A DNA stretch of 64,000 bases from CAYRFF01 sp964436125 (GTDB lineage: Bacteria > Bacteroidota > Bacteroidia > Chitinophagales > Saprospiraceae): contig CAYTBT010000012.1 in assembly GCA_964436125.1 (NCBI GenBank), positions 20,219-84,218 of the forward strand. Direction: 5' to 3'. Below the pieces are notes generated by a model. It was not told the DNA's origin and ran no database searches. It saw only the letters and a list, made by a program, of their open reading frames with translations. Made by a program: the position numbers and the translations under genes. This document shows, one piece after another, positions 23,760 through 33,382 of the stretch. Position 1 is the first letter of the stretch, and each line of letters begins with the position of its first letter.

Positions 23760-25943
23760 ATGTCAGAATTCCTACAAGACCTGCAGCACCACTTTGCATT
23801 GCCGTTTCAAGAGCCGGTATTGATATTTGCATTGATTCTCTGCATTATTCTTCTTTCCCCTATAATCCTCAAGCGATTTAATATACCCAGCATCATAGGG
23901 CTTATTATATCCGGTGTGATTATAGGCCCCTATGGATTGAACATCCTGGAGAATGATTCTGCGATAGAGATGTTTTCAACAATCGGCATTTTATATATTA
24001 TGTTTATCGCAGGGCTGGAACTCGACCTTAATGAATTTAAGACACATAAGAATAAGAGTATCGTATTTGGGATATTTACCTTTATGATACCTTTAATTAT
24101 CGGCTATCCGGTAGTTCATTACATCCTCGGATATGACTTCAATTCAGCTTTTCTCACGGCGAGTATGTTTGCCACGCATACACTGGTCACCTATCCGATA
24201 GTCAGTAAACTAGGAATATCAAAGAATCCCGCGGTAGCGATCACCGTAGGTGGGACGATATTAACAGACACGGCCGTGATGATAGTATTGGCTGTAATCT
24301 TAGGCAATGCACAAGGCAGCCTCAATTTTCAATTCTGGTTGAGTCTTGCAATAGGCGTTGCAATTTTCATCGGAATTATGTTCTGGATAGTTCCACGTAT
24401 CACGAGATGGTTTTTTGAGAAAATGGAGCGAGAGAAGCACTCGCACTTCATCTATGTCTTATTTATCGTCTTTGCAGCGTCGTTTCTGGCAGAAATAGCA
24501 GGACTGGAGGCAATTATCGGGGCATTTGCAGCCGGACTTGCCTTAAATAAGCATATTCCACACTCATCACCACTTATGAATCGGATCGAGTATATCGGAA
24601 ACTCCCTGTTTATTCCCTTTTTCTTAATCAGTGTCGGCATGCTCGTCAATGTAAATGTACTTTTCAGTGGTCTATCGGCCTGGATAGTTGCCGGTGCACT
24701 TACAATCGTCGCCGTCTGTGGAAAATGGATTGCCGCCTGGTGCACGCAGCACGTGTTCAATTATTCCGGCGCACAGAGACAAGTTATATTTGGCTTGAGT
24801 GGTGCACATGCCGCAGCAACCCTTGCCGTGATTATAGTCGGCTTTGAAGCTCAGATTCTTGATGAAAATATTTTAAATGGAACGATTGTTCTCATCCTCA
24901 TTACGAGTATAATTGCTTCAATATCCACACAGAAAGCAGCAAAACAGATTGTCATCCAGTCCGATGATGAATCTATGGGAGTATCGCGGTCCGATGAATT
25001 ACACGATGAACATATCTTGCTTCCGATAGCACGATTTGCCAATATCGAAAAGCTCTTTGAGTTATCGATTCTCATTAAAGATAAAAAATCGAGTAATCCT
25101 ATTTCTATCTTATCCGTTGTCTCCAATAATGACGAAGCAGAACTCAATATCTTCAAGGCAAGAGAACGCCTCGAAAAATTTGTCGTTGAAGGTTCTGCTA
25201 CGGAAACGGATGTCAATATCATTACTACGATTGACTACAACCCGGTTCAAGGCATCACGCGTACTGCCAAGGAAATCATGGCAGACTTTATTATCCTTGG
25301 ATGGCCACGACAAGCCAAATTCCTCGACAGAATCGTCGGCGAGAAAATCGACCGATTAATCAGTTATAGCGATAAGAATATCTTGCTCTGCTCCCTGGAA
25401 AAACAGATGGTTACACAGAAAAGAATCGTTCTCGTCGTTCCACCTTACGCAGAATTTGAAGGTGGTTTTGATGAATGGCTTACCAAGGTTGTCGTCCTCG
25501 CACAAGAATTAAGCATACCGATAGAATGTTATTGCAATAAGACTACAGAAGAAGCAATCAAACGGGTATTTGAGCGCGATAATTTCCCTTCACTGATCAA
25601 TTACAATGAATTTTCTGATTGGAATAGCTTCTTAATTTTATCTCGATACGTAAATGAGGAAGACTTATTTATTCTCATCTCAGCAAGAAAAGGTGGAGCG
25701 TCTTATATGGGCCTCCTTGACCATATCCCACATAAACTTGAGAAATATTTCCCCAAGAATAATAAGATTATCATCTATCCGCAGCAGTCACATGAAAGCT
25801 ATAAGACCCTACAATCAGGAAAAGCCAAAGACAACAAAAGAGACTCTGCCATTAAGAATATAGGAAACATGAAAAAGCGGACAAGTATCCTCTTCAGGAA
25901 AAGAAAGAAGAAAGAAGATAAGGACTCCACAGATACAGAATAA
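23760..25943 (+). CDS. CPA2-family cation:proton antiporter with C-terminal cytoplasmic domain
   Basis: 727 residues. About twelve membrane helices fill residues 15-395, with CPA2 patterns IPSIIGLIISGVIIGPYGL near the N-terminus, ELDLNEF, and the GGTILTDTAVM segment carrying the conserved acidic residue. The C-terminal 320 residues are soluble and resemble universal-stress-protein-like folds (ILLPIARFANIEKLFELS; ADFIILGWPRQAKFLDRIVG; NILLCSLE). It should exchange Na+ or K+ for protons at the inner membrane, with the tail as a regulatory domain. The neighbouring amino-acid permease may be unrelated. Ion specificity is open. Confidence 0.88.
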   Translation: MSEFLQDLQHHFALPFQEPVLIFALILCIILLSPIILKRFNIPSIIGLIISGVIIGPYGLNILENDSAIEMFSTIGILYIMFIAGLELDLNEFKTHKNKSIVFGIFTFMIPLIIGYPVVHYILGYDFNSAFLTASMFATHTLVTYPIVSKLGISKNPAVAITVGGTILTDTAVMIVLAVILGNAQGSLNFQFWLSLAIGVAIFIGIMFWIVPRITRWFFEKMEREKHSHFIYVLFIVFAASFLAEIAGLEAIIGAFAAGLALNKHIPHSSPLMNRIEYIGNSLFIPFFLISVGMLVNVNVLFSGLSAWIVAGALTIVAVCGKWIAAWCTQHVFNYSGAQRQVIFGLSGAHAAATLAVIIVGFEAQILDENILNGTIVLILITSIIASISTQKAAKQIVIQSDDESMGVSRSDELHDEHILLPIARFANIEKLFELSILIKDKKSSNPISILSVVSNNDEAELNIFKARERLEKFVVEGSATETDVNIITTIDYNPVQGITRTAKEIMADFIILGWPRQAKFLDRIVGEKIDRLISYSDKNILLCSLEKQMVTQKRIVLVVPPYAEFEGGFDEWLTKVVVLAQELSIPIECYCNKTTEEAIKRVFERDNFPSLINYNEFSDWNSFLILSRYVNEEDLFILISARKGGASYMGLLDHIPHKLEKYFPKNNKIIIYPQQSHESYKTLQSGKAKDNKRDSAIKNIGNMKKRTSILFRKRKKKEDKDSTDTE

Positions 25944-26086
25944 GCTGTCATTCTGATTGAAAACTCAATCCAGCACTTCTCGGCCGACAATTCAATGAAA
26001 AGTTGAACTCCTCCGCCTACAATTTGTCATTCTCCTTAATGCCTTTATCTTTGGGTTGAGCGCAAGAAATTCATTGAAACATTTAT

Positions 26087-27328
26087 ATGTCTTCAGACAC
26101 AGACCAGGGACAATCCTCCCAGCAAGTAGAACAACCAAGTCTTAAACGCAGTATCTCCCTATCTTTACTGATTTTCTATGGCGTAGGAACAATGCTCGGT
26201 CTGGGAGTGTACATTTTCATCGGCAATGTCATCGGGAAAGCAGGTCTGCTCACACCGGTTGCCTTTATTCTTGCAGCGGTCGTCGCCTTGTTCTCAGGCC
26301 TATCATTTGGTGAACTCGCCGGAAGAATCCCCAAGAGTGCCGGTGAAATGAACTTCGTTCATCGTGCCTTTAACTTAAAATGGCTTTCGGCATTAATCGG
26401 CTGGTTAATCGTCTTATCCGGTATGGTGAGTACGGCCACAGCATTAAACGGTTACGTAGGTTATGTCCATGTATTTGTCCAGATTCCGGCCCCGGTAATA
26501 ATTGTAAGCGTCATCCTCATCCTCGGTGCGATAGCTGCCTGGGGAATTACCGAATCGGCAATTACGATTATGATATTTACGATTCTTGACGTAGCTGCAC
26601 TCCTCTTTGTTATTTATCTTACCTCCGACATACTCACAGAATTACCGAATCACTTCAATGAAATGGTGCCTTCATTTAATCTCGGCGACTGGAATATGGT
26701 ATTCTCAGCAGCATTTCTGGCATTTTATATGTTTATCGGATTTGAAGATATGGTAAACCTAGCAGAGGAGACCAAAAATCCGGGACAGAACATGCCACGC
26801 GGTATGTGGATCGCACTTGTTGTTGTGGCTATAATTTACCTTATTATCTCAACCATAGCAGTGCTCGCACCGGTTGACCTTGCAGGTAGCGATGCGCCTA
26901 TCAATACCCTTCTTGTTTCCGAGGCGCCACAATATGCCAGACTCATAAGTCTCGTTCCTCTGATCACTTTAATCAATGGTGTAATTGCGCAGGTCATTGT
27001 CGGATCACGCATCATGTACGGAATGGCTGAAAAAAAGATGGCACCGCGCTTTCTATATCGAATAAACCCATTTACACGGACACCGATATGGGCAACAATT
27101 ACTATGGTGGGAATTATCATCATCCTTGCATTAAGCTTCTCTCTGGAATCCCTTGGGACTGCATCGGTCTTTATTCTTTTCCTCGTATTCATCCTCTGCA
27201 ATCTCGCATTAATTGTCCTCAAGAAAAGAAATCCACATCCCGCCGGAGTCCGCACCTACCCCATGCTTATTCCCGTACTAGGCTTCATCCTCAGCCTTCT
27301 GATGCTCCTCGCTGAGATTTTTCTTTAA
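26087..27328 (+). CDS. APC-superfamily amino acid permease
   Basis: 413 residues with about twelve hydrophobic helices. The first helix contains GVGTMLGLGVYIFIGNVIGKAG, the unwound G-rich substrate site of APC transporters, and a later FIGFEDMVNLAEETKNPGQNMPRG loop is typical of the family. It probably imports an amino acid by proton symport or exchange. The gene stands 143 bases after the antiporter and is followed by non-coding DNA containing another copy of the 13-bp word. Substrate not predictable. Confidence 0.88.
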   Translation: MSSDTDQGQSSQQVEQPSLKRSISLSLLIFYGVGTMLGLGVYIFIGNVIGKAGLLTPVAFILAAVVALFSGLSFGELAGRIPKSAGEMNFVHRAFNLKWLSALIGWLIVLSGMVSTATALNGYVGYVHVFVQIPAPVIIVSVILILGAIAAWGITESAITIMIFTILDVAALLFVIYLTSDILTELPNHFNEMVPSFNLGDWNMVFSAAFLAFYMFIGFEDMVNLAEETKNPGQNMPRGMWIALVVVAIIYLIISTIAVLAPVDLAGSDAPINTLLVSEAPQYARLISLVPLITLINGVIAQVIVGSRIMYGMAEKKMAPRFLYRINPFTRTPIWATITMVGIIIILALSFSLESLGTASVFILFLVFILCNLALIVLKKRNPHPAGVRTYPMLIPVLGFILSLLMLLAEIFL

Positions 27329-27705
27329 AAAACACATATTTCAGCTTCCGCAAATGTGATCCCGTATTCATTCCCTCTTTGCAGTGCATAATTGAATTCT
27401 CCCTTGGCTTTTCCATTGCTTTTTCTTCCTCCATTCCAATTTACAAACTCTGCTATGGGCCGATTGCCGCTTCTTGACTTACCACTTACGACACATCGAT
27501 AGAGAGGTAATCCATCCCCTTCACCGATGTTGACTGTAGTGAAACAAGCCCATCACAATATAAGGCTTCAAGAAACAAAAAGTCAATCATCCTTTTAAGA
27601 GAATTTTATCTTAAACTCAAAATCATTTCTATGAAAAACAAAGAAAGGTCTGATAAAATAAGCTTTATTTTCAGGAAAAGACTTATAATAGCGCAAAAGA
27701 TCTTT
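27329..27705. other. Intergenic region between permease and outer-membrane protein gene
   Basis: About 377 bases using the later start of the next gene. It carries one copy of GCTTCCGCAAATG at 27344-27356. Otherwise no hairpin, promoter match or short gene could be supported. Confidence 0.5.
27344..27356 (+). promoter_or_regulatory. 13-bp word GCTTCCGCAAATG downstream of the permease
   Basis: Exact copy in plus orientation, 16 bases after the permease stop and 350 bases before the ATG of the outer-membrane protein gene. The distance makes a promoter role less clear than at the oxidase. Confidence 0.35.
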
Positions 27706-28413
27706 ATGAAGTCAATAATACAATACCTATTCTATCTCATTTTCCTTACTCTGACAAGTCAGTGCCTGGCTCAAGGCATCGATACGGATAGGCCGGATCA
27801 GAGGGATGGAATTTACACACTACCTCAACATATATTTCAGATTGAAAATGGGATTACCCTTACGGATGAGGACTTTGTCAATAACTTTATGCTGCGTTAT
27901 GGCTTACTCAATGGTACAGAGTTACGGCTGACGGTAGATGCAGGAAAAGTAGGCAAATATGCAGGTCTTATGCCGCTGGGCATCAGTGTTAAGCAGAAAG
28001 TCATAGAGCAGAACAAAGCCTTGCCCGGTATTACTTTGGTAGCTTATCTCAACTTTGGGAAACTTGCCAGTAGCGAGTTTCAGACCGATAATATGCCCTA
28101 CGAATTGAAAATAGCATTTGAGAATGTGCTTACAGATAAGCTTAACCTCGGATATAATATAGGGACGACTACGGGATTTGAGGAATTAACACTATCGGTG
28201 GGTCTCGGTTATACACCTGCAGAAAATGCAAGTATGTACCTTGAGTATTTTTCGAGCTTCAACGACATAAATGCACAACATAATATAGATATCGGAATCC
28301 TCCTTAATGTGAAGCCTTACCTCCAAGTCGATATAGCTTGCGGAAGAGCAATCTTCTCTGAGAATAGTCGCTTCTTCAGCACATTCGGGATAGCCTATGT
28401 ATTCTTAAAATAA
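27706..28413 (+). CDS. Outer-membrane beta-barrel protein (transporter-like)
   Basis: 235 residues from the chosen ATG, which begins a proper signal peptide (MKSIIQYLFYLIFLTLTSQ, cleavage near CLAQG). A longer in-frame ATG at 27631 would add 25 basic residues before it. The mature start IDTDRPDQRDG is the hallmark of a Bacteroidota family annotated as putative transporter or phenol-degradation MetA-like barrel. Alternating hydrophobic strands (LGYNIGTTTGFEELTLSVGLGY, ASMYLEYFSSF) and an aromatic-containing C-terminus (GIAYVFLK) fit an outer-membrane barrel. Cargo unknown. Confidence 0.75.
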   Translation: MKSIIQYLFYLIFLTLTSQCLAQGIDTDRPDQRDGIYTLPQHIFQIENGITLTDEDFVNNFMLRYGLLNGTELRLTVDAGKVGKYAGLMPLGISVKQKVIEQNKALPGITLVAYLNFGKLASSEFQTDNMPYELKIAFENVLTDKLNLGYNIGTTTGFEELTLSVGLGYTPAENASMYLEYFSSFNDINAQHNIDIGILLNVKPYLQVDIACGRAIFSENSRFFSTFGIAYVFLK

Positions 28414-28458
28414 GAGGCTGGAATACTCTATTTCACCGACTTTCGATTACCCTGGAAT

Positions 28459-30135
28459 CTACTTGATCACCTCCGGAATCGGAGTTCCTGTTGCGGCATT
28501 GGGAGCATTTATTCCCAGCAATGCAGAGATTGTCGGTGCAAGATCAATAATCCTTACATGTCTTATGGTCTGCCCGTGATTTATCCCTTTCCCATAGAAG
28601 ATGATAGGAACGTGTGTATCGTAATTATATGTACTTCCATGAGTTGAACCTGTGTCTGCATAATCAGGCACTCTTCCCGGCTGCAGGACAAATACCACAT
28701 CTCCGCTTCGCCGTGGATTGAAGCCATTCTTCACGCGCTTTCCGATAGGACTTGATGAGCCATAGGCATTATCTGAAAGAGCTTCTCTTGTATAAACTTG
28801 TGCTATATCCGGATATGTCAGTAAAAAATATCGAATCTGCCTGGTTAGTTCTCGCCTGGATATTTTATGCTCATCCACTTCTGCATAATTGAAGAAAATC
28901 TGATGATTACTTACACTTGCAATGAGATTTGTACTGCCATATTTCTCATCGAGATAGCTATCGAGTTTATCCTCCAGGACATCCTCGTCAAAGAGGCCTG
29001 CAGGAATCTTTTTATCACTGAGATAAGCCGCGACATGTGCTCCTGCGTGGTCAGAGGTAAGAAATAAAGTATAGTTGCCTCGCCCAACTTTCTTATCCAG
29101 TGCTTTTAACAAGCGAGCGATGGTTTTATCAAGCCGCAAATAGGTATCTTCTACTTCCTTGGAATTTACGCCAAAATTGTGCCCCACATAATCCGTTGCA
29201 GAAAAGCTTACTGTAAGAAAATCTGTGATTGCGTCTTGTCCCAATTCTTCTCCATCAATAGCTGCTATTGCAAAGTCTACAGTGAGATCATCACCATAGG
29301 GCACGCCTTTTAATATACTATATCCGCCATTTTCCTTACTGAGCTTTGCGAGCTCGTATGGAAATGTTGCTGTTTCCTTCCCGTCAAATCCCCCTTCATA
29401 ATCATTTAAGTCTGGCCCGCTTTCCGTATAAGTATCGATAGGGTACAAGGTTGACCAGGTTTTCATATAGCTTTCCGCCTTTCCGGAGGCATTAAAATCC
29501 TTTACCCATTGTGGAAGGTTTTTCATATAATATGTGCTTGATATGAACTCCCCTTCATCATGTCCGGCAAACCAATAGGCTGCATTGGCCGTATGACCGG
29601 CCGGTAGTATTGCCGCACGATCCTTCAAGGCAACGCTGATTGTCTTTCCGCGGAATTGCGTCGCCAGTCGGTTCTGATCCGGCAGTGTCGTAACGAGAAG
29701 TCGGTGCGGAGAACTCTCCCCTACTTTCTGATCCGTCCCTACGCCATGCTCCGTCGAATCTGCTACGCAGTACACATAATCCTTATTGCTTTTCTGGTAC
29801 CAGGTATTGGAAATAATACCGTGAAAGCGTGGCGATGTCCCCGTATATACCGAACTGTGTCCCGGAGCTGTGTATGTCGGGACATAATTGTAATGTGCAT
29901 TCTTACAGAGGAATCCCTCTGCGATTAAGCGCTTGAATCCATCATCTCCATAGCGATCCCAGAAGCGCGTAAGATAATCATAACGCATCTGGTCAACGAC
30001 TATCCCTACCACGAGCTTGGGTTGCGTAGCAATCTGCACGTCTTGCGCGCTCTGTGACTGTCGCTCAGTCGATTGTGCGGTCACATAATGCGCTGAAATA
30101 ATTAAACTGAAAAAGAGGAAAATTATGTTTTTCAT
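28459..30135 (-). CDS. pafA: PafA-type alkaline phosphatase
   Basis: 558 residues. Signal peptide 1-20. The active-site pieces of the PafA enzyme of Elizabethkingia are all visible: Asp48 in VVDQMRYDY, the Thr89 nucleophile in VPTYTAPGHSS, Asn110 in ISNTWY, the Lys-Asp-Arg of LKDRAAILPAGH, and the zinc ligands of TSDHAGAH and DTGSTHGSTYNYDTHVP. PafA is a calcium-insensitive, exported phosphomonoesterase that releases phosphate from organic esters and is widespread in Bacteroidota. No phosphate-control element was recognised. A weak promoter-like TATCTTAG lies just upstream. Confidence 0.92.
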   Translation of the reverse strand: MKNIIFLFFSLIISAHYVTAQSTERQSQSAQDVQIATQPKLVVGIVVDQMRYDYLTRFWDRYGDDGFKRLIAEGFLCKNAHYNYVPTYTAPGHSSVYTGTSPRFHGIISNTWYQKSNKDYVYCVADSTEHGVGTDQKVGESSPHRLLVTTLPDQNRLATQFRGKTISVALKDRAAILPAGHTANAAYWFAGHDEGEFISSTYYMKNLPQWVKDFNASGKAESYMKTWSTLYPIDTYTESGPDLNDYEGGFDGKETATFPYELAKLSKENGGYSILKGVPYGDDLTVDFAIAAIDGEELGQDAITDFLTVSFSATDYVGHNFGVNSKEVEDTYLRLDKTIARLLKALDKKVGRGNYTLFLTSDHAGAHVAAYLSDKKIPAGLFDEDVLEDKLDSYLDEKYGSTNLIASVSNHQIFFNYAEVDEHKISRRELTRQIRYFLLTYPDIAQVYTREALSDNAYGSSSPIGKRVKNGFNPRRSGDVVFVLQPGRVPDYADTGSTHGSTYNYDTHVPIIFYGKGINHGQTIRHVRIIDLAPTISALLGINAPNAATGTPIPEVIK

Positions 30136-30249
30136 ACCTTATTAAAATTTGCCCTAAGATACACATATTTCTCCGTCACACAGCTTATTTTCCCGGTATT
30201 TTTCACAATACACTCATAGGACCACAAGCCTTTCTTCCTTCCTTCTTTC

Positions 30250-31578
30250 TTATTCCTCTGTAGATTCAGCCTCTTTATCTTTATCGGACAATTGAAATTG
30301 GAAGGGCTGAACAAATTCAACACTCACGGCTTTTCCGTTCACTTTACCCGGAATCCATCGATAATCACTCTTTTTCATTGCAAGGATAATGCGTTTTCCT
30401 TCAGCCCCAAATCCGGCGCCTTCCGGCGTTTCTTTCAAGATTTTGACATTATCGATCTTTCCTTCAGATGTAACTATAAAAGAAATATAGGCCATGCCTT
30501 CTATTCCCTTTTCTTTTGCTTCTTGTGGGTATTCCATATTTTCAATAATAAACTTCACCCTGTTCATTGAAGCACAGTCGTCCTTTATCCTGTTTGGAAC
30601 CTCACTACAGTCCGGAAAACTTGGTCTTACATCAAGTTGACTAAAATTATAGACTTCATCTTGTGCATTCAACTGCGGCGCTGTCTTTATAAGAGAACCT
30701 GCCATCATAGCCAGAAATAAAATAAAGCACAAGCTGTACTTCCATATTGAGTCCTTCAATTCTGTTTTACGTGCAATCATAATTAATCTGTTTTTTAATT
30801 GATGAGAAAATATTCCATGCGCTTGGCTGCTCAGTTGCAAGACCGATAGCGATGAAAATTGAATAAGTAAATTGCCATATTTCTTCTTGTTGTATTTCTT
30901 GCATACATACGCATCAACCTGATACTCGTGAAGGAGCCTTAGCTCTGCTGCGAGAAGATAAATAAATGGAACGCACCAGAAAATCACCTTGCACAGGTAA
31001 ATAAAATATTGGTCGTAATGGTGTTTATGTTTTAGGTGTCCATTCTCGTGTTCAAGAATTATTTCCAGAGTATCGGTATCGGGTAAAAGCATAGTGGGAA
31101 CGAGAATTTCTCCACTCCAAAACAAAGGGGATTGCACCGCATCACTGTGATAAAAGCCGATGCCATTGTAGTATGCCGGAGTGGCATTTGCCGTAAGGCT
31201 ATATAAGGTATATAAACTGCTTATTATTCTTATTAAGGCCACAAGGCAACCGATGCTATAAATGCAAAATAATACTTGGATAATCGACAAGCCCATCCCG
31301 GTACTCAAGGATTCTTGCGTCAAGATATCAATGGTCTGAACATTGAGGACAACCGGACTTAAACCCGATGGTATTGCGATATCGGCTGACCTTAAAATCC
31401 CACTTGAATAAGGCAAAATGGCTCCCATTATTAAGGTGCACAATAGGTAAATCCGATTGAGATTAAAACGCGTCTCCCTTTTCATAAATAAAAGGTAAAG
31501 AGCATAAGAAAAGCCCCAGAAAATTGTTGTCATGAGGATATTATACAGCATCTCCTTCGTCTTTAAATCGGTCCACAA
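30250..31578 (-). CDS. BlaR1/M56-family membrane metallopeptidase with TonB-like C-terminal domain
   Basis: 442 residues. N-terminal membrane helices (about 8-30, 35-57, 95-120) flank an M56 peptidase domain with a zinc motif HENGH (in ILEHENGHLKHKHH), a further hydrophobic helix near 280-300, and a C-terminal TonB-type domain (MEYPQEAKEKGIEGMAYISF, VSVEFVQPFQF). In BlaR1/MecR1 systems the peptidase is a sensor-transducer that leads to cleavage of the BlaI repressor. Here a TonB-like domain replaces the penicillin-binding sensor, so the signal is probably not a beta-lactam. It overlaps the BlaI gene by 38 bases. Confidence 0.87.
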   Translation of the reverse strand: MWTDLKTKEMLYNILMTTIFWGFSYALYLLFMKRETRFNLNRIYLLCTLIMGAILPYSSGILRSADIAIPSGLSPVVLNVQTIDILTQESLSTGMGLSIIQVLFCIYSIGCLVALIRIISSLYTLYSLTANATPAYYNGIGFYHSDAVQSPLFWSGEILVPTMLLPDTDTLEIILEHENGHLKHKHHYDQYFIYLCKVIFWCVPFIYLLAAELRLLHEYQVDAYVCKKYNKKKYGNLLIQFSSLSVLQLSSQAHGIFSHQLKNRLIMIARKTELKDSIWKYSLCFILFLAMMAGSLIKTAPQLNAQDEVYNFSQLDVRPSFPDCSEVPNRIKDDCASMNRVKFIIENMEYPQEAKEKGIEGMAYISFIVTSEGKIDNVKILKETPEGAGFGAEGKRIILAMKKSDYRWIPGKVNGKAVSVEFVQPFQFQLSDKDKEAESTEE

Positions 31579-31906
31579 TCTTCTTCAATTCCTCCGGATT
31601 AATCTCTTCTTTCTCTACGAGAAAATGCACCATCTTCTCCGTTGAGCCACTGAAATATTTTTTAACAAAGTCCGTAATACTGTTCCGTGAATATCTATGC
31701 TTATCAATTATGGGGAAATACAGATAGGTCCGCCCATAAGCCTTGTGATCGACAAATCCCTTCTTCTCCAGAATCCGTACAATCGATGAAATCGTCGATC
31801 TACTGATATCCTCCTTCATGACTTCATCAATGTCTCGCACCGTTGCCTCTTTTAAATCCCAGAGGTAATGCATCACCTTTTCTTCTGCTTCTGTCAGCTT
31901 CCTCAT
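31541..31906 (-). CDS. BlaI/MecI-family transcriptional repressor
   Basis: 121 residues, the usual size. A winged-helix domain (about 1-75: LTEAEEKVMHYLWDLKEATVRDI, SRSTISSIVRILEKKGFV, RTYLYFP) is followed by a helical dimerisation tail (FVKKYFSGSTEKMVHFLVEKEEI). It should repress its own operon and be inactivated through the M56 peptidase encoded by the overlapping next gene. It starts 6 bases after the stop of the upstream TPR gene. Confidence 0.92.
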   Translation of the reverse strand: MRKLTEAEEKVMHYLWDLKEATVRDIDEVMKEDISRSTISSIVRILEKKGFVDHKAYGRTYLYFPIIDKHRYSRNSITDFVKKYFSGSTEKMVHFLVEKEEINPEELKKIVDRFKDEGDAV

Positions 31907-31912
31907 TTTGCT

Positions 31913-33022
31913 CTATTTAATTCTGTATGCCTTTAGCTTTTTATGGTATTTCTTCAGATAAGCCAGCCGTTCTCTTGCCTTATCGATATGATTTTTTCCA
32001 CCTTCCTCAATATATTCACGGTAGTATCGCATCGCCATCATTTTATCGGCAAATGCATATTCGCAGACGCGTCCCAGGGCAAATAATATCTCCGAATCCT
32101 CTTTTAATTTATACGCTCTTTTATAGGCTTCATAAGCTTCCGCATACTTTCCCTCTCTTTCCAGATATCTCCCATAAAGTTTTATTCTATAAGGCAAGCT
32201 TGTAGGAATTGTCTCCTCAATAGATTTTCTATAATACGATTCAGCTCGTTCACTATCATCTAGCTCGGAATAGCACATAGCCAGATAAAGATAAATAGTC
32301 TCCGGGTTCTCAAGATCTGTCAGATTATCGAGAATCCCTATTGCCTTCCGCGTGCTATCGAGCTTCATATATGCATAGGCAGCTCGCGTCATCACTCCGA
32401 CACTGGATTGAGCTATGGATGCTATCCGATTTTTCAATGCAATCACATCTTTCCAGCTTCCTTCAAGCAATGCAATTTTCTGCGCAAGTTGTAATGCCCT
32501 CAAGTGGCTTTCATCCATAGAAAGTATCTTCTCAATATGAGGCTTTGCAGAAACATCATCGCCTCGGGAAAGGAAAATCTCCGATAGCTTTAAATGACTT
32601 CGTATATCAGACCCATTGAGCATTATTGCTTTCCTGTATGCCATTTCTGCACCGGATACTAAGCCCATTTTCATCAGCATATCGCCATAGCTCCGATAAT
32701 ATGATCCCTGTGATGAATCAATCTTTATCAATGCCACATACATATCTGCAGCAGCGTGATAATTATGCTCATTCCGATAAATACTTGCCAGTAAATCCCT
32801 CGATGCTCTATATATGCTATCCCTGTTGTTTAGCTTCCGCAAATATGCTTTTGAACGCGCTGTATTCCCATTGCGATATAGGCATAATGCGTATCGATAG
32901 ATGCTGTCATTGCTGAATTGCTTTAAATCCGCATAATCTATTTCTTCCCAGGTACAATAAACACTGTCTCTCTGTGCATAAAGATTCACAGTGCACAAGT
33001 ACAAAATACTTAAAATGAACAT
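31913..33022 (-). CDS. Secreted or periplasmic TPR-repeat protein
   Basis: 369 residues from the chosen start, where MFILSILYLCTVNLYAQ forms a signal peptide. The body is a series of about eight tetratricopeptide repeats (helix pairs such as YYRSYGDMLMKMGLVSGAEMAYRKAI and TIYLYLAMCYSELDDSERAESYYRKSI) ending in a basic tail. A longer in-frame ATG at 33304 is rejected because it lies upstream of a TAGATTTG promoter box (33262-33269) and would add about 94 residues before the signal peptide. TPR proteins mediate protein contacts; with BlaI 6 bases downstream it may belong to the same signalling unit. Confidence 0.75.
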   Translation of the reverse strand: MFILSILYLCTVNLYAQRDSVYCTWEEIDYADLKQFSNDSIYRYALCLYRNGNTARSKAYLRKLNNRDSIYRASRDLLASIYRNEHNYHAAADMYVALIKIDSSQGSYYRSYGDMLMKMGLVSGAEMAYRKAIMLNGSDIRSHLKLSEIFLSRGDDVSAKPHIEKILSMDESHLRALQLAQKIALLEGSWKDVIALKNRIASIAQSSVGVMTRAAYAYMKLDSTRKAIGILDNLTDLENPETIYLYLAMCYSELDDSERAESYYRKSIEETIPTSLPYRIKLYGRYLEREGKYAEAYEAYKRAYKLKEDSEILFALGRVCEYAFADKMMAMRYYREYIEEGGKNHIDKARERLAYLKKYHKKLKAYRIK

Positions 33023-33261
33023 ACCAATTCTTATTTTTCTTACCTCGTCCGGCAGGCTTTGCAATCTCTCCCCGAGTAGCCCCGGTAAAACATTGCATTT
33101 CTCTCCATACCCTCCTCTACTCAGAATATTTCCGCGGTCGAGAACAAGGTCGGAAAGTTCTGAAGTCTTTCTTTTCAATATAGCATTACATTTCTGTAAA
33201 CGCTTAATCCACCTTGTCCTTAATCCCTCTTTGTTCACAACATAAACACCTTGTAATGTCA

Positions 33262-33269
33262 CAAATCTA
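33262..33269 (-). promoter_or_regulatory. Promoter -7 box of the TPR-blaI-blaR1 unit
   Basis: Minus strand TAGATTTG matches TAnnTTTG, about 240 bases upstream of the preferred ATG at 33022. The -33 element is not clear and the leader would be long, so this is tentative. Confidence 0.4.
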
Positions 33270-33382
33270 TATAAAATATCTAATTCAGCCAAATATTTAG
33301 CCATAAAGCTATAATCATAGCCATAAAGTCCAATATTGAAATCTTATAACCCAAAACGTGCAATAGAAATGCAAAAGGAAGT

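Noticed and set aside
33023..33304. N-terminal extension of the TPR gene to the ATG at 33304
   Set aside because: It starts upstream of a promoter box and would place about 94 residues before a normal signal peptide.
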